Source: Candidatus Pantoea floridensis (lineage in GTDB: Bacteria; Pseudomonadota; Gammaproteobacteria; Enterobacterales; Enterobacteriaceae). From it: 64,000 nucleotides of DNA. The first letter of the stretch is position 1, and each line of letters begins with the position of its first letter. Below the pieces are notes generated by a model. The model had not been told where the DNA came from, made no database searches, and was given only the letters and a program-made list of their open reading frames with translations. The stretch lies in NCBI RefSeq assembly GCF_900215435.1, contig NZ_OCMY01000001.1, positions 2,728,001 through 2,792,000 on the forward strand, given 5' to 3'. The position numbers were made by a program, and so were the translations under genes. Below, one piece after another: positions 1-9,138 of this stretch.

Positions 1-303
1 TAGGGTAATGAGCGACCAGACAAATAAGCCAACCCCGTAGACCAGGCGAGCTCCGAGACGATCGATGAGAAATCCTCCGGGAATCTGCAAGGCGGCATAG
101 ATCCAGCCGAAGGCGGAAAAGATTAACCCCATCTCCATCGGCGTGAAGCGTAATTCGCCAGCCATCTCAGTGGCGGCAACCGACAGATTGGTGCGGTCCA
201 TGTAGTTGATAATGATATTAATAAACACCAAACCCAGCATCAGAAAGCGGGTACGTCCTGCTCGCATGCTGGTAGCGGTTTGGCTAAGCGGTTGTTCAGT
301 CAT
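1..303 (-). CDS. MFS transporter, ACS (glucarate/hexuronate-like) family, N-terminal part
   Basis: Partial gene: the start codon is at 303 and the reading frame runs off the left edge, leaving about 101 N-terminal residues. After a polar head comes a first hydrophobic helix ending in INIIINYMDRTNLSVAA, then GLIFSAFGWIYAALQIPGG and the loop DRLGARLVYG. This is the pattern of major facilitator anion:cation symporters for sugar acids such as glucarate, galactarate or hexuronates. It should sit in the inner membrane and import a sugar acid by proton symport. In E. coli the neighbour of yggE on this side is argO, so this gene marks a local difference. The exact substrate cannot be told from the visible part. 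Confidence 0.82.
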   Translation of the reverse strand, partial: MTEQPLSQTATSMRAGRTRFLMLGLVFINIIINYMDRTNLSVAATEMAGELRFTPMEMGLIFSAFGWIYAALQIPGGFLIDRLGARLVYGVGLFVWSLITL

Positions 304-519
304 TATGCAACTCCCGAATGCCGAGTGTTTCTTTAATAGAAACGATTTAGTGGGATTTTGGCGAATCTGTTCACCAAACTTTGCGATCGCGGCGACGTTA
401 AAACAGCAGATTGCCCGAACTTTTTGTCAATTCAAAACTCAGACCATCACGCATGGTAATGTGTTTTGGGTTTAGCCATAGTGGCGACCTGCAAATTGAA
501 TCCCTCAAGGAGGACTTTC

Positions 520-1248
520 GTGAAACTGAAAGCACTGGCGCTAGCCGCCGTAATGAGCACTGGCGCAATGTCCGGTGTAGTCCAGGCGGGTGAATTGCCA
601 AATGGACCGCATGTGGTGACTTCTGGGCAAGCAAGTGTTGATGCCAAACCCGATATTGCGACGCTCGCTATTGTGGTTAATGTTTCCTCGAAAGACGCGG
701 CGGAAGCAAAAAAACAAGCTGATGACCGCGTGGCGCAATACTTCGATTTCCTGCAAAAGAATGGTATTGAGAAAAAAGATATCGATGCGGCAAACCTGAG
801 TACGCAGCCGGAGTACGACTACACCAAAGAGGGTAAGTCAGTACTGAAAGGTTATCGTGCTGAGCGTCAGGTCCAGGTGACGTTGCGTAAGCTAGATAAG
901 CTGAACGAACTGCTGGATGGTGCGCTGAAATCGGGCCTGAATGAGATCCGTTCAGTGGAGTTGGGCGTGGCGAATCCGGACAGCTATAAAGAGCAGGCGC
1001 GTAAAGTGGCGATCGCCAATGCGACGCAGCAGGCAAATGCGCTGGCAGAAGGTTTCAACGCAAAATTGGGTTCGGTGTACAGCATTCGTTATCACGTTGC
1101 TAACTACCAGCCAATGCCGATGGCGCGCATGTATAAAGCCGCCGCCGCACCCGCAGACACCACCGCGCAGCAAACTTACGAGCAGCAGAGCATTCACTTC
1201 GACGATCAGGTGGATGTAGTATTCGAAATCAAACCGAATACGCCGTAA
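520..1248 (+). CDS. yggE: YggE, periplasmic SIMPL-domain protein (oxidative stress defence)
   Basis: I place the start at GTG 520 because a strong AAGGAGG lies at 507-513; the frame is open further upstream to an ATG at 466, but that would put an extra segment before a clean signal peptide (MKLKALALAAVMSTGAMSG, cleavage likely after VQA). The mature protein is a SIMPL (DUF541) domain of about 220 residues, with the typical region around TGQASVDAKPDIATL after the signal. The 242-residue product is close to E. coli YggE. In E. coli, YggE lowers intracellular reactive oxygen species; its biochemical activity is not settled. It converges on argP, with a palindromic repeat at 1258-1283 between the two stops. 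Confidence 0.93.
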   Translation: MKLKALALAAVMSTGAMSGVVQAGELPNGPHVVTSGQASVDAKPDIATLAIVVNVSSKDAAEAKKQADDRVAQYFDFLQKNGIEKKDIDAANLSTQPEYDYTKEGKSVLKGYRAERQVQVTLRKLDKLNELLDGALKSGLNEIRSVELGVANPDSYKEQARKVAIANATQQANALAEGFNAKLGSVYSIRYHVANYQPMPMARMYKAAAAPADTTAQQTYEQQSIHFDDQVDVVFEIKPNTP

Positions 1249-1257
1249 CGCTTGATA

Positions 1258-1283
1258 TCAGGTCGCCATTTATGGCGACCTGA
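1258..1283. repeat. Perfect 26-bp palindrome between convergent yggE and argP
   Basis: The two arms (core GGTCGCCAT / ATGGCGACC) are separated by two T bases and match the short palindrome family found throughout this window. It is the only substantial sequence between the two stop codons, so it probably also acts as a bidirectional transcription end, although neither side has a long T-tract. Confidence 0.75.
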
Positions 1284-1286
1284 ACA

Positions 1287-2192
1287 TTACACCGGCGAAA
1301 CATCCTGACGCAGCACGCGATGACCATGCGCGATCAGCGCATCTGTTACGCTGCGCATCAAGCGACTTTCCGGAGCAAAACGGTGCCAATACAGCATCCG
1401 ACGCTGGTACAAACCCGGCGTTAAATCCACCAGCTCACCTTGCGCCAGCTCGCGCTCAATTTGCAGATGCGGAATCATACAGCACACGGAACCCTGGCGG
1501 GCTAACTGCACAAAGGCTTCTGATGAGTTAACGATGTGGCAGGGCACGCTGCCCGGCGACAGGTCAAAGTTCTGCTGTAAAAATGCCTGATGCATATCAT
1601 CCAGATGGTCGAATGCCACCGCCGGCGCTTTCAGTAACGCCGAGCGCGTAACGCCGTTTGGGAAATAGCGTGCGGCAAATTCTGGCGATGCGCAGAACAG
1701 ATAATCCAATGCGCCCAGTTGATCCACCAAACAGCTTGGTAGCGGTTGCGGCTGAATACTCACTGCACCAACCACTTCACCGCGACGCAGACGTTCCTGG
1801 GTGCGGGTTTCATCTTCCACCTGCAAATTCAGACGCACAGGCGAATCGGCCAGCACATCTTTTAGCGCCGGCAGCAGCCAGGTTGCCAGACTGTCGGCGT
1901 TGACCGCCAGCGACAGCAGCAGTGGCGTTGTTCCGCCGTTATCGTCACCTAGCCACTCCTCTTCCAGTAGCTCAACCTGATGCAATAACGCCAGCAATTT
2001 TTGTCCCTGCTCGGTGGGACGCGGCGGTACGGTACGCACTAGCAGCGGCTGACCGAATAAATTCTCCAGCTGTTTAATACGCTGAGAAACCGCAGATTGC
2101 GTAATACAAAGTTTTTGTGCCGCGCGCTCAAAGCCGCGCTCACGAATCACAGCATCCAGCGCCTGAAGCGTTCGATAATCCGGGCGTTTCAT
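1287..2192 (-). CDS. argP: ArgP (IciA), LysR-type regulator of lysine/arginine response
   Basis: LysR-type regulator of 301 residues (E. coli ArgP about 297). The N-terminal winged helix-turn-helix contains [20 protein letters not shown] followed by the family-typical [15 protein letters not shown]; the rest is a two-lobed effector domain. ArgP of E. coli activates argO and several lysine-pathway genes and binds lysine or arginine; the older name IciA reflects binding to oriC. Gene order argP-rpiA (divergent) is as in E. coli. The usual main target argO is not seen beside yggE here, where an MFS transporter gene lies instead, so argO is either elsewhere or absent. Confidence 0.95.
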   Translation of the reverse strand: MKRPDYRTLQALDAVIRERGFERAAQKLCITQSAVSQRIKQLENLFGQPLLVRTVPPRPTEQGQKLLALLHQVELLEEEWLGDDNGGTTPLLLSLAVNADSLATWLLPALKDVLADSPVRLNLQVEDETRTQERLRRGEVVGAVSIQPQPLPSCLVDQLGALDYLFCASPEFAARYFPNGVTRSALLKAPAVAFDHLDDMHQAFLQQNFDLSPGSVPCHIVNSSEAFVQLARQGSVCCMIPHLQIERELAQGELVDLTPGLYQRRMLYWHRFAPESRLMRSVTDALIAHGHRVLRQDVSPV

Positions 2193-2372
2193 TGTTGTTC
2201 TCTCTCGTTCAGGTGGACATTACTATGCCATAAAACTGTCAAATTGTGCTGCGGCGCTTTTTTGCGGGCTGGCTTCCAAAGACGTAAATCGGCGGTTTAA
2301 CAGTCGCGCTTTTTTACGACGCCTTGTTTTATACTACGCACACTTCGATGTCGCACAGGTTTTAAACATACC

Positions 2373-3032
2373 ATGACCCAGGATGAACTGAAAAAAGCGG
2401 TAGGTTGGGCAGCGCTAAAATACGTAGAGCCGGGCACGATTGTCGGTGTTGGTACAGGTTCAACCGCAGCGCATTTCATTGATGCGCTCGGCACCATCAA
2501 GAATCAGATTGAAGGCGCGGTTTCCAGCTCGGAAGCCTCAACCGAGAAACTGAAAGCCTTAGGCATCCATGTCTTCGATCTTAACGAGATTGATGAGCTG
2601 TCGGTTTACGTAGATGGTGCTGATGAAATCAACCCGCAGATGCAGATGATCAAAGGCGGTGGCGCCGCGCTAACCCGCGAGAAAATCGTCGCCGCAGTGG
2701 CGAAGAAATTTATCTGTATTGCGGATGCGTCGAAAGAAGTTGATGTACTGGGCCACTTCCCGCTGCCGGTTGAGGTCATTCCCATGGCGCGTTCCTTTGT
2801 GGCACGTGAACTGGTGAAGCTGGGCGGCTTGCCCGAGTATCGTCAGAACGTTATCACCGATAACGGCAACATTATTCTCGACGTACATAATCTGCGTATT
2901 CTTAATCCCATCGAGCTGGAAAAAACCATTAACGCGCTGCCAGGCGTGGTGACGGTTGGCCTGTTTGCCGCGCGCGGTGCCGATGTTGCGCTGATTGGCA
3001 GCGCTGAAGGCGTGAAAACCATCGTAAAATGA
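2373..3032 (+). CDS. rpiA: Ribose-5-phosphate isomerase A
   Basis: Converts ribose-5-phosphate to ribulose-5-phosphate in the non-oxidative pentose phosphate pathway. The 219-residue length equals E. coli RpiA. Visible signatures are the phosphate-binding loop [11 protein letters not shown] near residue 28, the active-site segment VDGADEIN near residue 80 with its catalytic acidic residues, and [11 protein letters not shown] just after it. The start ATG follows ACCATGACC; a TATACT -10-like hexamer lies at 2330-2335, about 37 bp before the start. It is divergent from argP, as in E. coli, and is followed by a GC-rich hairpin at 3038-3058. Confidence 0.97.
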   Translation: MTQDELKKAVGWAALKYVEPGTIVGVGTGSTAAHFIDALGTIKNQIEGAVSSSEASTEKLKALGIHVFDLNEIDELSVYVDGADEINPQMQMIKGGGAALTREKIVAAVAKKFICIADASKEVDVLGHFPLPVEVIPMARSFVARELVKLGGLPEYRQNVITDNGNIILDVHNLRILNPIELEKTINALPGVVTVGLFAARGADVALIGSAEGVKTIVK

Positions 3033-3037
3033 TCTGT

Positions 3038-3066
3038 CCGGCGCAGGCAGTGCGCCGGTTATTTCC
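3038..3066 (+). terminator. Possible terminator after rpiA
   Basis: Hairpin with 8-bp arms CCGGCGCA / TGCGCCGG around a 5-nt loop, starting five bases after the rpiA stop. The following T-rich stretch is short and broken, so termination may be weak. Confidence 0.5.
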
Positions 3067-3098
3067 ATGCGCAAAACATCTTTTCTCGCCAGGCTGAA

Positions 3099-3120
3099 AT
3101 TTGGTGACTTATGTCACAAA
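3099..3120 (+). promoter_or_regulatory. CRP-like site upstream of serA
   Basis: GGTGACTTATGTCACA fits the CRP core GTGA-N6-TCAC exactly and lacks only the outer T of the left arm. It lies about 190 bp before serA. E. coli serA is known to be controlled by Lrp and cAMP-CRP, so the site is plausible. No Lrp site could be assigned by eye. Confidence 0.45.
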
Positions 3121-3311
3121 AGGTTCATCAGCAGCAGGTTCGTACTCTGTCCTATAGAGATGCCATGATTTTGTACGGCTTTGTGCTGTCTACGCATGGG
3201 CGCGTGCTGGTCGCCAGGCAATCGTTTGTATTGCTGCGCACGAAATATTTGATATTTTGACAGAAGGCTACCTTATGGTAGTCCTCGTTGAATTCTGAAT
3301 AGGGTCGGGAA

Positions 3312-4550
3312 ATGGCAAAGGTATCACTGGAAAAAGACAAGATTAAGTTCCTGCTGGTGGAAGGCGTTCACCAGAGTGCGCTGGAAAACCTGCGTGCAGC
3401 AGGCTACACCAACATCGAGTTTCACAAAGGGGCGCTGGATGCGGAGTCGCTGAAATCCTCCATCCGCGATGCGCACTTCATTGGTATCCGTTCCCGCACC
3501 CAACTGACTGAAGAGATCTTTGCTGCCGCTGAAAAGCTGGTGGCTGTCGGCTGCTTCTGTATCGGTACTAATCAGGTTGATCTTGGCGCTGCGGCGAAAC
3601 GCGGCGTACCGGTGTTCAACGCACCGTTCTCGAATACCCGTTCGGTTGCTGAGCTGGTGATTGGCGAAATGCTGCTGATGCTGCGCGGTATTCCGGAGGC
3701 GAACGCCAAAGCACACCGTGGTATCTGGAATAAAGTCGCTAACGGTTCCTACGAAGCGCGTGGCAAAAAACTGGGTATCATCGGCTATGGCCATATCGGC
3801 ATGCAGCTGGGTGTGCTGGCCGAGAGCCTGGGTATGCACGTGTTCTTCTACGATATCGAAAGCAAACTGCCGCTGGGTAACGCTACGCAGGTTCGTCATC
3901 TCTCTGACTTGCTCAACATGAGCGATGTGGTCAGCCTGCACGTGCCAGAAACGCCATCGACGCAAAATATGATGGGTGCTGAAGAGCTGGCGCTAATGAA
4001 GCCCGGCTCGCTGCTGATCAACGCCGCGCGCGGAACCGTGATTGATATTCCCGCGTTGTGTAATGCGCTGGCAAACAAGCATCTGGCCGGTGCCGCTATT
4101 GACGTCTTCCCGGTTGAACCTGCCACCAACAGCGATCCTTTCAACTCTCCGCTGTGCGAGTTCGACAATGTGATTTTGACGCCGCACATTGGTGGTTCAA
4201 CCCAGGAAGCGCAGGAAAATATCGGCTTAGAAGTGTCTGGCAAGCTGGCAAAGTACTCTGACAACGGCTCTACTTTGTCTGCAGTTAACTTCCCGGAAGT
4301 GTCATTGCCGATGCACGCAGCCAGCGTCAGCCGTCTGCTGCACATCCATGAAAACCGTCCGGGTGTATTGACGGCTATCAACCAGATTTTTGCTGAGCAG
4401 GGCATCAACATTGCTGCGCAGTATCTGCAAACCACACCGATAATGGGCTACGTGGTCATTGATATTGATGCGTCAGAAGATGTGGCGGATAAAGCGCTAC
4501 AGGCGATGAAGGCCATTCCAGGCACCATTCGCGCTCGTCTGTTGTACTGA
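3312..4550 (+). CDS. serA: D-3-phosphoglycerate dehydrogenase
   Basis: First step of serine synthesis: oxidises 3-phosphoglycerate to 3-phosphohydroxypyruvate with NAD and is feedback-inhibited by serine. The 412 residues compare with 410 in E. coli. The substrate domain is followed by a Rossmann NAD site GYGHIGMQLG near residue 158, the active-site arginine segment NAARG near residue 240, and the catalytic histidine in TPHIGGSTQEAQ near residue 293. A C-terminal ACT domain (GVLTAINQIFAEQGINIAA) carries the serine site. It stands alone behind a 279-bp leader region with a CRP-like site. Together with gcvTHP downstream it feeds the serine-glycine-C1 route. Confidence 0.98.
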   Translation: MAKVSLEKDKIKFLLVEGVHQSALENLRAAGYTNIEFHKGALDAESLKSSIRDAHFIGIRSRTQLTEEIFAAAEKLVAVGCFCIGTNQVDLGAAAKRGVPVFNAPFSNTRSVAELVIGEMLLMLRGIPEANAKAHRGIWNKVANGSYEARGKKLGIIGYGHIGMQLGVLAESLGMHVFFYDIESKLPLGNATQVRHLSDLLNMSDVVSLHVPETPSTQNMMGAEELALMKPGSLLINAARGTVIDIPALCNALANKHLAGAAIDVFPVEPATNSDPFNSPLCEFDNVILTPHIGGSTQEAQENIGLEVSGKLAKYSDNGSTLSAVNFPEVSLPMHAASVSRLLHIHENRPGVLTAINQIFAEQGINIAAQYLQTTPIMGYVVIDIDASEDVADKALQAMKAIPGTIRARLLY

Positions 4551-4556
4551 TCGAAC

Positions 4557-4585
4557 AGGGCGCCGTTGGCGCCCTTTGTTTTTTC
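4557..4585 (+). terminator. Rho-independent terminator of serA
   Basis: Stem AGGGCGCC / GGCGCCCT with a GTT loop, followed by TTTGTTTTTTC. It begins seven bases after the serA stop and lies just before the convergent ygfA stop at 4589. Confidence 0.85.
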
Positions 4586-4588
4586 TGC

Positions 4589-5185
4589 TTACGCTTCCCA
4601 TTGCCACAGTTTAGATGGCGTCAATATTGCTGGCAGCGGGACATCCCATGCCGCGACGGGGAGTGCATCCACGCGCTGGCAATCATGCGCAATGCCCACC
4701 GGAAGAAAACCATGCTGCTGCCAGTTTTGCAGCGTGCGATCGTAGAATCCACCGCCCATCCCCAAACGTTGGCCCTGATGGTCAAACGCCACCAGCGGCA
4801 CCAGCATTACATCTAATTGGTCCAGCGTGGCCAGTTGCGTGATATCTAACGGCGGTTCCGGAATGCGCAGTTTATTAGGCGTAAGGGTGGTTTCGGGCGT
4901 GTAGCGAATAAACAGCAGATTGCCTGGCGAGAAAGGGTGCAGCACCGGCAGATAAACCTGCTTTTTTTGCTGCCACAGTTTGGCGATCAGCGGTCGGGTA
5001 TTGATTTCACCATCAACCGATAAAAACAGCGCGATGCGTTGGGCATTGGCGATCGGCGCAATATTAATGGCGTGTTCAGCCAGCTGATCGGCGGCCTGTT
5101 CCTGCTGCTCAGACGTGAGGTTGCGGCGCAAATGGCGCACATGTTGACGAATATCGTGACGGTCGAGAAGTGAGGGCGCTGGCAT
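4589..5185 (-). CDS. ygfA: 5-formyltetrahydrofolate cyclo-ligase
   Basis: ATP-dependent enzyme converting 5-formyl-THF to 5,10-methenyl-THF, returning this stored folate to the C1 pool. At 198 residues it has the family features: N-terminal basic region HDIRQHVRHLRRNLTSEQQ and the ATP/folate-binding loop GQRLGMGGGFYDRTL near residue 132. Its position directly downstream of 6S RNA on the same strand is the conserved enterobacterial ssrS-ygfA transcription unit. In E. coli the gene is linked to persister formation and folate homeostasis. E. coli YgfA is about 182 residues; the longer N-terminus here begins MPAPSLLDRHD, and an internal start cannot be excluded. Confidence 0.94.
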   Translation of the reverse strand: MPAPSLLDRHDIRQHVRHLRRNLTSEQQEQAADQLAEHAINIAPIANAQRIALFLSVDGEINTRPLIAKLWQQKKQVYLPVLHPFSPGNLLFIRYTPETTLTPNKLRIPEPPLDITQLATLDQLDVMLVPLVAFDHQGQRLGMGGGFYDRTLQNWQQHGFLPVGIAHDCQRVDALPVAAWDVPLPAILTPSKLWQWEA

Positions 5186-5264
5186 GGTATCTACATCCCC
5201 GGAATAATCGCTTTTTAAAAGCGATTATATCATGCGAACCGGGGAAACAGATTTACTACTGAAG

Positions 5265-5450
5265 GGAGATCTCCGAGATGCCGCCGCAGGCTGTAACCCT
5301 TGAACCCTTGGTTCAAGGTGAACATGCCGTCACAACTATTAGGCTTCTCGGACGGACCGAGCATGCGCACAAATTGTGGAGCGTCACATTCTGTTGGTAT
5401 GAAATATCGGCTCAGGGGACTGGCCCGCTTGCAAACATCTCAGAGAAAAT
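5265..5450 (-). ncRNA. ssrS: 6S RNA (SsrS)
   Basis: Read on the minus strand, the sequence starts ATTTTCTCTGAG and continues with the strongly conserved GCAAGCGGGCCAGTCCCCTG, the ATTTCATACC segment that forms part of the bulged central region, then GCATGCTCGGTCCGTCCGAG, and ends with the closing-stem strand CATCTCGGAGAT, which pairs with the 5' end. Length is about 185 nt, as in E. coli. 6S RNA mimics an open promoter, binds sigma-70 RNA polymerase in stationary phase and is released by pRNA synthesis. It lies between zapA and ygfA on the same strand, as in other enterobacteria. The exact ends are assigned by comparison with the remembered E. coli RNA. Confidence 0.96.
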
Positions 5451-5488
5451 GTACTTCACCGTCACTCTAGCATGAGGACCATGAAGCT

Positions 5489-5818
5489 TTATTCAAAATT
5501 AGGGCCCTGGCGATCGGTTATGCGACCTTGCTCAACTAACGCTTGTTCAATGGTCTGTTGCAGCATGCGGATACGTTGTTCCATGTTTGCTGCATAGTCG
5601 CGCGTCTTACCTTTCTCTTGTGCCAACTCGTGGCAGATGTTTAACGCGGCGATGAACACCAGTTGCTCTGTATTGGTGACTCTAGTGCGAACTTTTAAAT
5701 CTTGCAACCGTTGATTGAGATCCTCTGCGGCCAGATTCAGCGCATCTTGCTGTTCAGGCGGACAATTCACTCTCAATGAACGACCAAAAATTTGAATATC
5801 TACTGGTTGTGCAGACAT
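5489..5818 (-). CDS. zapA: Cell division protein ZapA
   Basis: Small Z-ring-associated protein of 109 residues that bundles FtsZ filaments and links them to ZapB. The start is taken at the ATG at 5818 ([18 protein letters not shown]), which matches the E. coli start; the upstream open frame to 5983 has no family similarity. The N-terminal beta-sheet dimer domain is followed by a long coiled coil (about residues 60-100, rich in Q, E, R and L). It is divergent from ygfB across 170 bp and lies upstream of 6S RNA; the 6S promoters are expected in the end of this gene and the short gap after it. Confidence 0.95.
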   Translation of the reverse strand: MSAQPVDIQIFGRSLRVNCPPEQQDALNLAAEDLNQRLQDLKVRTRVTNTEQLVFIAALNICHELAQEKGKTRDYAANMEQRIRMLQQTIEQALVEQGRITDRQGPNFE

Positions 5819-5988
5819 GCCACCATCCTGACTGATTACTTCGATCGCATCTCCCTTACCGGTCAATGGGTTGGGAGGAGCGAAACTATATATACCCGAG
5901 TTATAACTTACAACCCCTTTTCTGGAAACCCAGAGGCACCTGGTGGTAGCATAACACGAACTTATTCTGTCAACGACGACCAAAGCTT

Positions 5989-6570
5989 ATGTCTTTACCG
6001 AACGCATCGCCTAGTTACAACGCGCTGGCCGCGGCCCTTTCTCAGCAGGGCGTGGGTATGACGCCAGCCGAAATGCACGGACTTCTCTCTGGGATTCTGT
6101 GCGGCGGCAATCAGGATACCAGCTGGAAAACCATGGTTCACGATCTTACCAACGAAGGCATGGCGTTTTCACAAAGCCTGTCTCAGCCGTTGCAGGCGCT
6201 GCATGAAAGCCTGGCGAATACGCTGGAAGACGAAGGCTTTATGTTCCAGTTGATGTTGCCGGAAGATGATGACATCACGGTATTCGATCGCGCGGATGCG
6301 CTGGCCGGTTGGGTAAACCATTTCCTGCTCGGTTTAGGGGTTACACAACCTAAGCTGGAAAAAGTCACCGGCGAAACCGGTGAAGCCATCGACGATCTGC
6401 GCACCATCGCGCAACTTGGTTATGACGAAGACGAAGATCAGGAAGAGCTGGAGCAGTCGCTGGAAGAGGTGATTGAGTACGTGCGCGTAGCCGCTCTGCT
6501 GTGCCACGACACCTTCACACGTCAGCATCAGCCAACGGCACCCGAAGTGCAGAAACCGACGTTACACTAA
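5989..6570 (+). CDS. ygfB: YgfB, UPF0149/YecA-type protein
   Basis: 193 residues (E. coli 192). An all-helical UPF0149 domain covers the whole chain: [16 protein letters not shown] start near residue 25, [19 protein letters not shown] near residue 97, and an acidic stretch [12 protein letters not shown] near residue 144. The molecular role in enterobacteria is not established. In Pseudomonas aeruginosa a YgfB homologue has been linked to control of a beta-lactamase/amidase pathway, which should not be assumed here. It is the first gene of the run ygfB-pepP-ubiH-ubiI, 50 bp before pepP. Confidence 0.93.
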   Translation: MSLPNASPSYNALAAALSQQGVGMTPAEMHGLLSGILCGGNQDTSWKTMVHDLTNEGMAFSQSLSQPLQALHESLANTLEDEGFMFQLMLPEDDDITVFDRADALAGWVNHFLLGLGVTQPKLEKVTGETGEAIDDLRTIAQLGYDEDEDQEELEQSLEEVIEYVRVAALLCHDTFTRQHQPTAPEVQKPTLH

Positions 6571-6620
6571 GCGCGTCAATGCGGGTACGTTGTGGCCCGT
6601 TTTCAACAGGGAGTGCAAAC

Positions 6621-7943
6621 ATGATTACTCTGGATACGTTTCAACAGCGTCGTCAGGCGCTGATTGCCCGCATGGCGCCAGGCAGTGCCGCATTGATTTT
6701 TGCTGCACCTGAAGTGACGCGCAGCAACGATACCGAATATAACTTTCGTCAAAACAGTGATTTTTGGTATTTCACGGGCTTTAACGAACCGCAGGCGCTG
6801 CTGGTATTAATCAAAAGCGATGACACGCATAACCACAGCGTGTTGTTCAATCGTGTGCGCGATCTGACCGCCGAAATCTGGTTTGGTCGCCGTCTTGGTC
6901 AGGACGCCGCACCGGCTAAATTGGGTGTCGATCGCGCCTTGCCTTGGGATGACATCGGCGAGCAGCTGCATCAATTGCTGAATGGTTTGGACGTGGTGTA
7001 CCACGCGCAGGGCGAATACGCTGAGGCGGATCAGCTGGTGTTTAGCGCGCTGGATAAATTGCGTCGCGGCTTCCGTCAAAACCTCAGTGCGCCGGATACG
7101 ATCACCGACTGGCGTCCGTGGGTGCATGAGATGCGCCTGTTCAAAAGTGCGCAAGAGATTGAGATTCTGCGCCGTGCGGGCAAAATCAGCGCGCTGGCGC
7201 ACACGCGAGCCATGCAGGCCTGTCGTCCTGGTATGTTCGAATATCAGCTGGAAGGTGAAATTCATCATGAATTCAATCGCCACGGCGCGCGTTTTCCCTC
7301 TTACAACACTATCGTTGGTTCTGGCGAAAACGGCTGCATTCTGCACTACACCGAAAACGAATCGGAAATGCGCGACGGCGATTTAGTGCTGATTGATGCT
7401 GGCTGCGAATTCCATGGCTACGCGGGTGATATCACCCGCACCTTCCCGGTCAACGGCACGTTTAGTGAGCCGCAGCGCGCCATCTACGACATCGTGCTCG
7501 CTTCGCTGTACAAAGCGTTGTCGATGTTCCGCCCGGGTATCAGCATCCATGACGTTAATGACGAAGTGGTGCGCATCATGATTACCGGCCTGGTCGATCT
7601 CGGCATTCTGGATGGCAATATCGATACGCTGTTTGAAGAGCAGGCGCACCGCCCGTTCTTTATGCACGGTTTGAGCCACTGGCTGGGGCTGGATGTGCAC
7701 GACGTCGGCCATTACGGCACGCCAAGCCGCGACCGTATTCTTGAGCCGGGCATGGTGCTGACCGTTGAGCCTGGCTTGTATATCGCGCCAGATGCCAAAG
7801 TGCCGCCGCAATATCGTGGCATTGGTATTCGCATCGAAGATGACATCGTCATCACCGCGGACGGCAACGAAAATCTTACCGACAGCGTGGTGAAAGATGC
7901 TGACGCGATCGAAGCGCTGATGGCGGCGGCACGCCACGCATGA
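6621..7943 (+). CDS. pepP: Xaa-Pro aminopeptidase P
   Basis: Cytosolic manganese metallopeptidase that releases the N-terminal residue from peptides with proline in second position. The start at 6621 is chosen because CAGGGAG lies just upstream and MITLDTFQQRRQALIARM matches the E. coli N-terminus; the open frame extends upstream into ygfB but is not used. With 440 residues it is one shorter than E. coli PepP. The pita-bread domain shows all metal ligands: Asp in DAGCEFHGYAGDITRTF, His in MHGLSHWLGLDVHD, Glu in TVEPGLY and Glu in GIRIEDD. Its stop overlaps the ubiH start by four bases (ATGA), indicating translational coupling. Confidence 0.97.
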   Translation: MITLDTFQQRRQALIARMAPGSAALIFAAPEVTRSNDTEYNFRQNSDFWYFTGFNEPQALLVLIKSDDTHNHSVLFNRVRDLTAEIWFGRRLGQDAAPAKLGVDRALPWDDIGEQLHQLLNGLDVVYHAQGEYAEADQLVFSALDKLRRGFRQNLSAPDTITDWRPWVHEMRLFKSAQEIEILRRAGKISALAHTRAMQACRPGMFEYQLEGEIHHEFNRHGARFPSYNTIVGSGENGCILHYTENESEMRDGDLVLIDAGCEFHGYAGDITRTFPVNGTFSEPQRAIYDIVLASLYKALSMFRPGISIHDVNDEVVRIMITGLVDLGILDGNIDTLFEEQAHRPFFMHGLSHWLGLDVHDVGHYGTPSRDRILEPGMVLTVEPGLYIAPDAKVPPQYRGIGIRIEDDIVITADGNENLTDSVVKDADAIEALMAAARHA

Positions 7944-9118
7944 GTATTTTAATTGCCGGCGGCGGCATGACTGGTGCGACTCTGGCGCTGGCGATTTCTC
8001 ACCTGACGCAAGGCCAGCTACCGGTCACCTTGATTGAGCGTAGCCAACCCGATAGCCGTGCGCATCCGGGCTTCGATGGCCGTGCCATTGCATTGGCGGC
8101 TGGCACTTGCCAGCAATTAGCCGATATCGACCTATGGCGTTCACTGGCGGATTGCGCCACTGCTATCACCGATATCCACGTCTCCGATCGCGGTCATACC
8201 GGCTTCGTCTCGCTCAAAGCGGACGATCATCAACTGCCTGCGCTCGGTCAGGTGGTGGAACTTTTTGATGTTGGGCAGCGCCTTTTTCAGCGTCTGAAAA
8301 CGGCTCCCGGCGTTACGCTACGCTGTCCGGATCACGTCACTTCTGTGACACGCACGCCGGATAGCGTACAGGTTACGCTCAGCAGCGGCGAACAGCTGGA
8401 TGGCGCATTATTAGTAGCCGCCGATGGCTCGCGTTCACCTTTGGGCGCCTCCTGCGGCATCACCTGGCAGCGCGATGATTATCAACAGTTGGCCGTTATC
8501 GCCAATGTTGCAACGCAATTGCCGCACCAGGGCCGCGCCTTCGAACGTTTTACCGAACATGGCCCGCTGGCGTTGCTGCCGATGTCCGGCAACCGTATGT
8601 CGCTGGTGTGGTGTCACCCGATTGCTGCGCAAGCAACCATTAAGCAATGGGACGAGGCGACTTTCCTGCAAGCGCTCCAGCGTGCGTTTGGCTGGCGATT
8701 GGGGCGTTTCACCCACGCCGGGCAACGCGAACATTATCCCCTGGCGCTGCAAACCGCCGAACGTCAGGTAACGCATCGGCTGGCGCTGGTGGGCAATGCG
8801 GCGCAGACGCTGCACCCGATCGCCGGACAAGGTTTCAATCTTGGCCTGCGCGATGTGATGTCACTGGCAGAGACGTTAGCAGGGGCGTGGCGTCAGCAGC
8901 ACGATCCCGGCAGTTTTGCCGTATTGCAGCACTTTGCCGCGCGGCGTCAGCCCGATCGTGCCGCCACAATTGGCGTTACAGACGGTTTAGTCCGACTGTT
9001 TGCTAACCGCTATGCGCCGTTAGTAGCAGGACGAAATCTTGGGCTGGTGGCAATGGACCATCTGCCTTGGCTGCGAAACCCACTTGCCGCGCGCACGCTC
9101 GGCTGGGTGAAGCGTTAA
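7940..9118 (+). CDS. ubiH: 2-octaprenyl-6-methoxyphenol hydroxylase (ubiquinone C-hydroxylase)
   Basis: FAD monooxygenase of ubiquinone biosynthesis, 392 residues. It opens with the dinucleotide-binding loop ILIAGGGMTGATLALA, has the second FAD motif LLVAADGSRSPLG near residue 160, and the third motif LALVGNAAQTLHPIAGQG near residue 282. The Asn in GNAAQ replaces the Asp usual in this FAD family but, as I recall, is also the E. coli UbiH state, so it is not a defect. It overlaps pepP by four bases and is followed 20 bp later by ubiI, its sister hydroxylase. Acts in the soluble Ubi complex with O2 as substrate. Confidence 0.96.
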   Translation: MSILIAGGGMTGATLALAISHLTQGQLPVTLIERSQPDSRAHPGFDGRAIALAAGTCQQLADIDLWRSLADCATAITDIHVSDRGHTGFVSLKADDHQLPALGQVVELFDVGQRLFQRLKTAPGVTLRCPDHVTSVTRTPDSVQVTLSSGEQLDGALLVAADGSRSPLGASCGITWQRDDYQQLAVIANVATQLPHQGRAFERFTEHGPLALLPMSGNRMSLVWCHPIAAQATIKQWDEATFLQALQRAFGWRLGRFTHAGQREHYPLALQTAERQVTHRLALVGNAAQTLHPIAGQGFNLGLRDVMSLAETLAGAWRQQHDPGSFAVLQHFAARRQPDRAATIGVTDGLVRLFANRYAPLVAGRNLGLVAMDHLPWLRNPLAARTLGWVKR

Positions 9119-9138
9119 GCACGAACTAAGGGGCAGCA

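Noticed and set aside
5278..5475. A 65-codon open frame over the 6S RNA
   Set aside because: The region is the conserved 6S RNA on the opposite strand; the frame has no ribosome site and no similarity.
8785..8830. Loss of the FAD Asp in UbiH (GNAAQ in place of GDAAH)
   Set aside because: The Asn form is also, as I recall, the normal E. coli UbiH sequence, so it is not a damaged motif.
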